The translations under genes were made by a program, and so were the position numbers. This document shows positions 61,212-64,000 of a DNA stretch of 64,000 bases, in pieces. Location of the stretch: the NCBI GenBank assembly GCA_002633005.1, contig NMRA01000312.1:1-64000 (forward strand). The letters are read 5' to 3'. The stretch comes from Phoronis australis. Its lineage: Eukaryota; Phoronida; Phoronidae. The notes under the pieces were generated by a model that searched no databases, was not told where the DNA came from, and saw only the letters and a program-made list of their open reading frames with translations. Position 1 is the first letter of the stretch, and every line of letters starts with the position of its first letter.

Positions 61212-62372
61212 ATTAAATCAGTTTTTGGCCACAATAAGATCAAAAACCGGACGATCGCCGCACAAATAAAAAGTTCAATTCAACGTTTCGTCTTTTCATT
61301 AGACATCATCAGGATTATATTTACAACAATTTAGGACAACAAGTGCCAACATACAGCTCAGGTAACATCCATAAGTGAAGTGAGAGATACATAGAATATG
61401 GTCAGTAGCTGGTCATCACCATAGCTGCAGGACCACAAAGCTCTGCATGTTCAGATAATCAGTGGCATGCTGGTTCTGAATGGTCAATGACTCCATAATG
61501 TACAGTAACTCCTTATTAGGTTCTCTGCAGATAATACTAACAGAGTTAGCTTGGTGATTGTAGCTAATACAATGCCTATATATGTTACTTTTCTCTGAGG
61601 TGTGATGTTCTTTCAACCTGTCACAGAGGCGTCTCTGTGTGAGTCCTATATAGAATTTATACACAACATTGCTCTTGTTCAATAGAGGGATGGGTGACTT
61701 CAGTTTACACAGCATATTGGAAAGTTTCCGAAGGGGTTTGAAGACAAATATCAGTTCAACTGCTGGGTCTATGCAATGAATAAGGCGAGATAATTGGCGT
61801 TTCAATTTTATACTACTTGGCCCGTTGTAACCTAGAGAAAAGAAAACTTTCTTTTTCTCGGGTCCAATAACAGCTATCTTATCTGCCTCATTCATTTTTG
61901 AAAGAAAGTGCCTTTTACAAAGATTCTTTTAAGTTTATTAATGAAGTCCGTGCACTTAATGATGCACCATTTATGTGTAGTCTAGATGTTTGCAGCCTCT
62001 TCACTAATGTACCTGTGGATGAAGTCATTGAGTTGTGTCTAAACAAGCTGTATATTGATACCGACAAGGTCCATAAATTGACCCGTAACCAATTACGCAT
62101 ATTGTTCATGTGATTAAAAAAGGTGTTGACTGTGCTCTTGGATGAAAACACAACAAATGTATCATCCACATACCTACGATAAAATTGTGACCAGCTACTG
62201 ACCATATTCTATGTATCTCTCACTTCACTCTATGGATGTTACCTGAGCTGTATGTTGTCACTTGTTGTCCTAAAATGTTGTAAATATGATCCTGATGATG
62301 TCTAATGAAAAGACGAAACGTTGAATTGAACATGAGCTTTTTTATTTGTGCGGCGATCGTCCGGTTTTTGAA
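61212..62372 (-). mobile_element. Penelope-like element, rearranged, with inverted terminal repeats
   Basis: Inverted arms of about 175-180 bp lie at 61,242-61,414 and 62,189-62,369. TTTAGATGACTA flanks the whole unit (61,200-61,211 and 62,373-62,384), a 12-bp target duplication. On the minus strand, RT with RRYVDDTFVVF lies near 62,140-62,190. The end of RT, the linker and a GIY-YIG nuclease lie at 61,416-61,895 (NVVYKFYIGLTQRRLCDRL). Between them, 61,898-62,113 encodes an earlier RT part on the plus strand (CSLDVCSLFTNVPVDE, LTRNQLRILF), so this segment is inverted relative to its neighbours. The RT core between LTRNQL and YVDD is missing. The element is defective and sits in a gene B intron. 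Confidence 0.85.
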
Positions 62373-62976
62373 TTTAGATGACTACAAAGTGAGTTGAGAA
62401 TCTCATTTCTAGTATTCGGGAACTTCAAGTGTTAGTCAAAAATTTGGAATGCACGCGTGTTAACGAAAGGCCGGTAGCCATTTTTTATATATATTTTCAG
62501 CAGTAAATAAGTTTCGCCAAACAAAAAAATCTCAGCCCTTTGTGAATTTGTATTTTTAATATCACTCAATTTCGGCTACCATTTTGCTATGTACCACCAA
62601 ACATATTATTTCTTTTATAAATTTTATCGACAGAAAATCTATGTCGCGTTGAAAGAGCATCTGCTGTAATAGTTAGTTTGCTTTATAAGTTGTTTGATTA
62701 TGTCTAGAAATCAAAATCAAGAGAAAAATATTTTTTAAAGAAAATACAGACATAAGAGCGATAACAGTCACAGCCTTCACCAACACTGCTGACGGATATA
62801 ATAAGCATAAGTTTTAATAACCTCTGTTGTAACAAAAGTAATATTCATAGGACGCTGTGAATATACGACAGCGATGAGATACGCTGACACAGTTTAAAGA
62901 CATTCTGACGTCATTATTAAGATGATGCATTCGTAGTGCTATACAAATGCAGTCAAGAGTTCTTTATTCATCCTAC

Positions 62977-63097
62977 CTTCCACTTAGTAAACTTTCCTTG
63001 AAAAATTCTTGGGTTGTCACGGAACCAGTCGGCTGGTACGTCATTGTAGTTGTCGGGACCATTCTTTGTTTCGAGACCGTAGGCACACGACGGTGAT
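62977..63097 (-). CDS. Gene B: second ligand-head exon, copy 1
   Basis: A 121-bp exon (acceptor cttcgtag, donor AAG|gtagga, phase 2 in, phase 0 out) encodes 40 residues, starting SPSCAYGLETKNGPDNYND and ending IFQGKFTKWK. It matches gene A's exon at 21,779-21,896. The protein is identical to that of copy 2 at 63,549-63,669; only silent changes separate them. Using both in one mRNA would break the frame (phase 0 out, phase 2 in), so at most one can be included. Confidence 0.8.
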
Positions 63098-63548
63098 CTA
63101 CGAAGGTACTAAGTACTAGATTCAATCGNTTGTATTTTTAATATCATTTATCACTCAATTTCGGCTACCATTTTGCTATGTACCACAAAAAACATTATTT
63201 CTTTTATAAATTGTATCGACAGAAAATTTATGTCGCGTTGAAATAGCATCTGTTGTAATAGTTAGTTTGATTATGTCTATTAATCAAAATCAAGCGAAAA
63301 TATTTTTTAAAGAAAATACAGACATAAGAGCGATAACAGTCACAGCCTTCACCAACACTGCTGACGGATATAATAAGCATAAGTTTTAATAACCTCTACT
63401 GTAACAAAAGTAATATTCATAGGACGCTGTGAATATACGATAGCGATGAGATACGCTGGCACAGTTTAAAGACATTCTGACGTCATTATTAAGATGATGC
63501 ATTCGTAGTGCTATACAAATGCAGTCAAGTGTTCTTTATTCATCCTAC

Positions 63549-63669
63549 CTTCCACTTAGTAAACTTTCCTTGAAAAATTCTTGGGTTGTCACGGAACCAG
63601 TCGGCTGGTACGTCGTTGTAGTTGTCGGGACCATTCTTTGTTTCGAGACCGTATGCACACGACGGTGAT
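63549..63669 (-). CDS. Gene B: second ligand-head exon, copy 2
   Basis: Same exon as at 62,977-63,097, with the same splice sites and the same encoded protein. Either a real tandem duplication or the second haplotype placed next to the first, as the N at 63,129 suggests. The MNNL and signal-peptide exons of gene B should lie to the right, beyond the window. Confidence 0.75.
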
Positions 63670-64000
63670 CTACGAAGGTGTAATGTATTAGATTCAATCG
63701 CTCGATGGTTAAAAAAGGAGGGACAGAAATTAGCCCGTCGTTAAGAATGACGAAAACGTGTTACTCCTTTTGGGTAGCAGTCGCCAACTTGGCATACTGT
63801 TCGGGGTTATTCGTTTTTGTGGGTTATATTGGCGTAAACGTTGGAAACGTCAATATTTTTCCAAAATAATAAAGATTTTTGTGTTACGTTTTTCCGTTTG
63901 CTTCAACAATGACGCACATTACAACCTCGTAAGAAGACCATGGATGCGTCCTCAACTGTGTATACGCACTGAAATTTTTGTTCAGTTATGACTGGATGCA
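63670..64000. other. Right edge, gene B intron
   Basis: No exon recognised. The MNNL exon expected upstream of the second head exon is not within the window. Confidence 0.5.

Larger units (their letters stand above)
62545..63715. repeat. Tandem duplication of about 580 bp carrying a gene B exon
   Basis: 62,545-63,120 and 63,130-63,715 are almost the same sequence, each with one copy of the second head exon, differing by scattered substitutions and small indels. A single N at 63,129 lies at the junction. Confidence 0.9.

Overview
This window is a draft-assembly piece of an animal (metazoan) nuclear genome, probably a marine invertebrate. It is AT-rich, has spliceosomal introns with GT/AG borders, is full of decayed transposons, and carries Notch-ligand-type genes. 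Runs of N at 33,348, 33,908-33,959, 53,303-53,963, 54,840 and 63,129 mark assembly joins. The species cannot be fixed from the sequence.

The main content is a cluster of paralogous DSL-type (Delta/Serrate/LAG-2) ligand genes, assembled here exon by exon from splice sites and reading phase. Gene A (minus strand, about 22.5 to 4.4 kb) has a Notch-ligand N-terminal (MNNL) exon, two exons of a C2-like N-terminal region, a DSL exon, one exon with 23 EGF repeats, and a candidate transmembrane exon with a short tail. Gene B (minus strand, right edge to 42.4 kb) has the same head exons. They are followed by a giant exon with many near-identical EGF repeats, a roughly 630-residue Ser/Thr-rich mucin-like stalk and half of an SEA-like juxtamembrane domain. 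Three more exons supply the rest of that domain, a transmembrane helix, and a cytoplasmic tail with two tyrosine motifs. Gene C is represented only by its last (tail) exon, on the plus strand at 1.55-1.70 kb; its body lies off the left edge or was lost or rearranged. The signal-peptide exon of gene A was not found, and the first exons of gene B lie beyond the right edge.

Between and inside these genes lie a THAP-domain ORF (0.9-1.2 kb), a decayed non-LTR retrotransposon (16-19 kb) with a MITE nested in it, and a decayed Ty3/Gypsy-type element (24-25.8 kb). There is also a second LINE fragment (43.8-44.2 kb), a rearranged Penelope-like element with inverted terminal repeats (61.2-62.4 kb), two MITE families with four and six copies, several foldback elements, and several minisatellites. 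No rRNA, convincing tRNA or CRISPR was seen.

By family knowledge, the ligands would sit on the cell surface and contact Notch-type receptors through the MNNL/DSL/first EGF module. The EGF array and mucin stalk would set reach and the tail would set signalling or trafficking. What is unusual is the mucin-like stalk, the RTK-like tyrosine motifs in the tail, the altered DSL loop, and signs of recent homogenisation of the DSL exon and of the EGF repeats.
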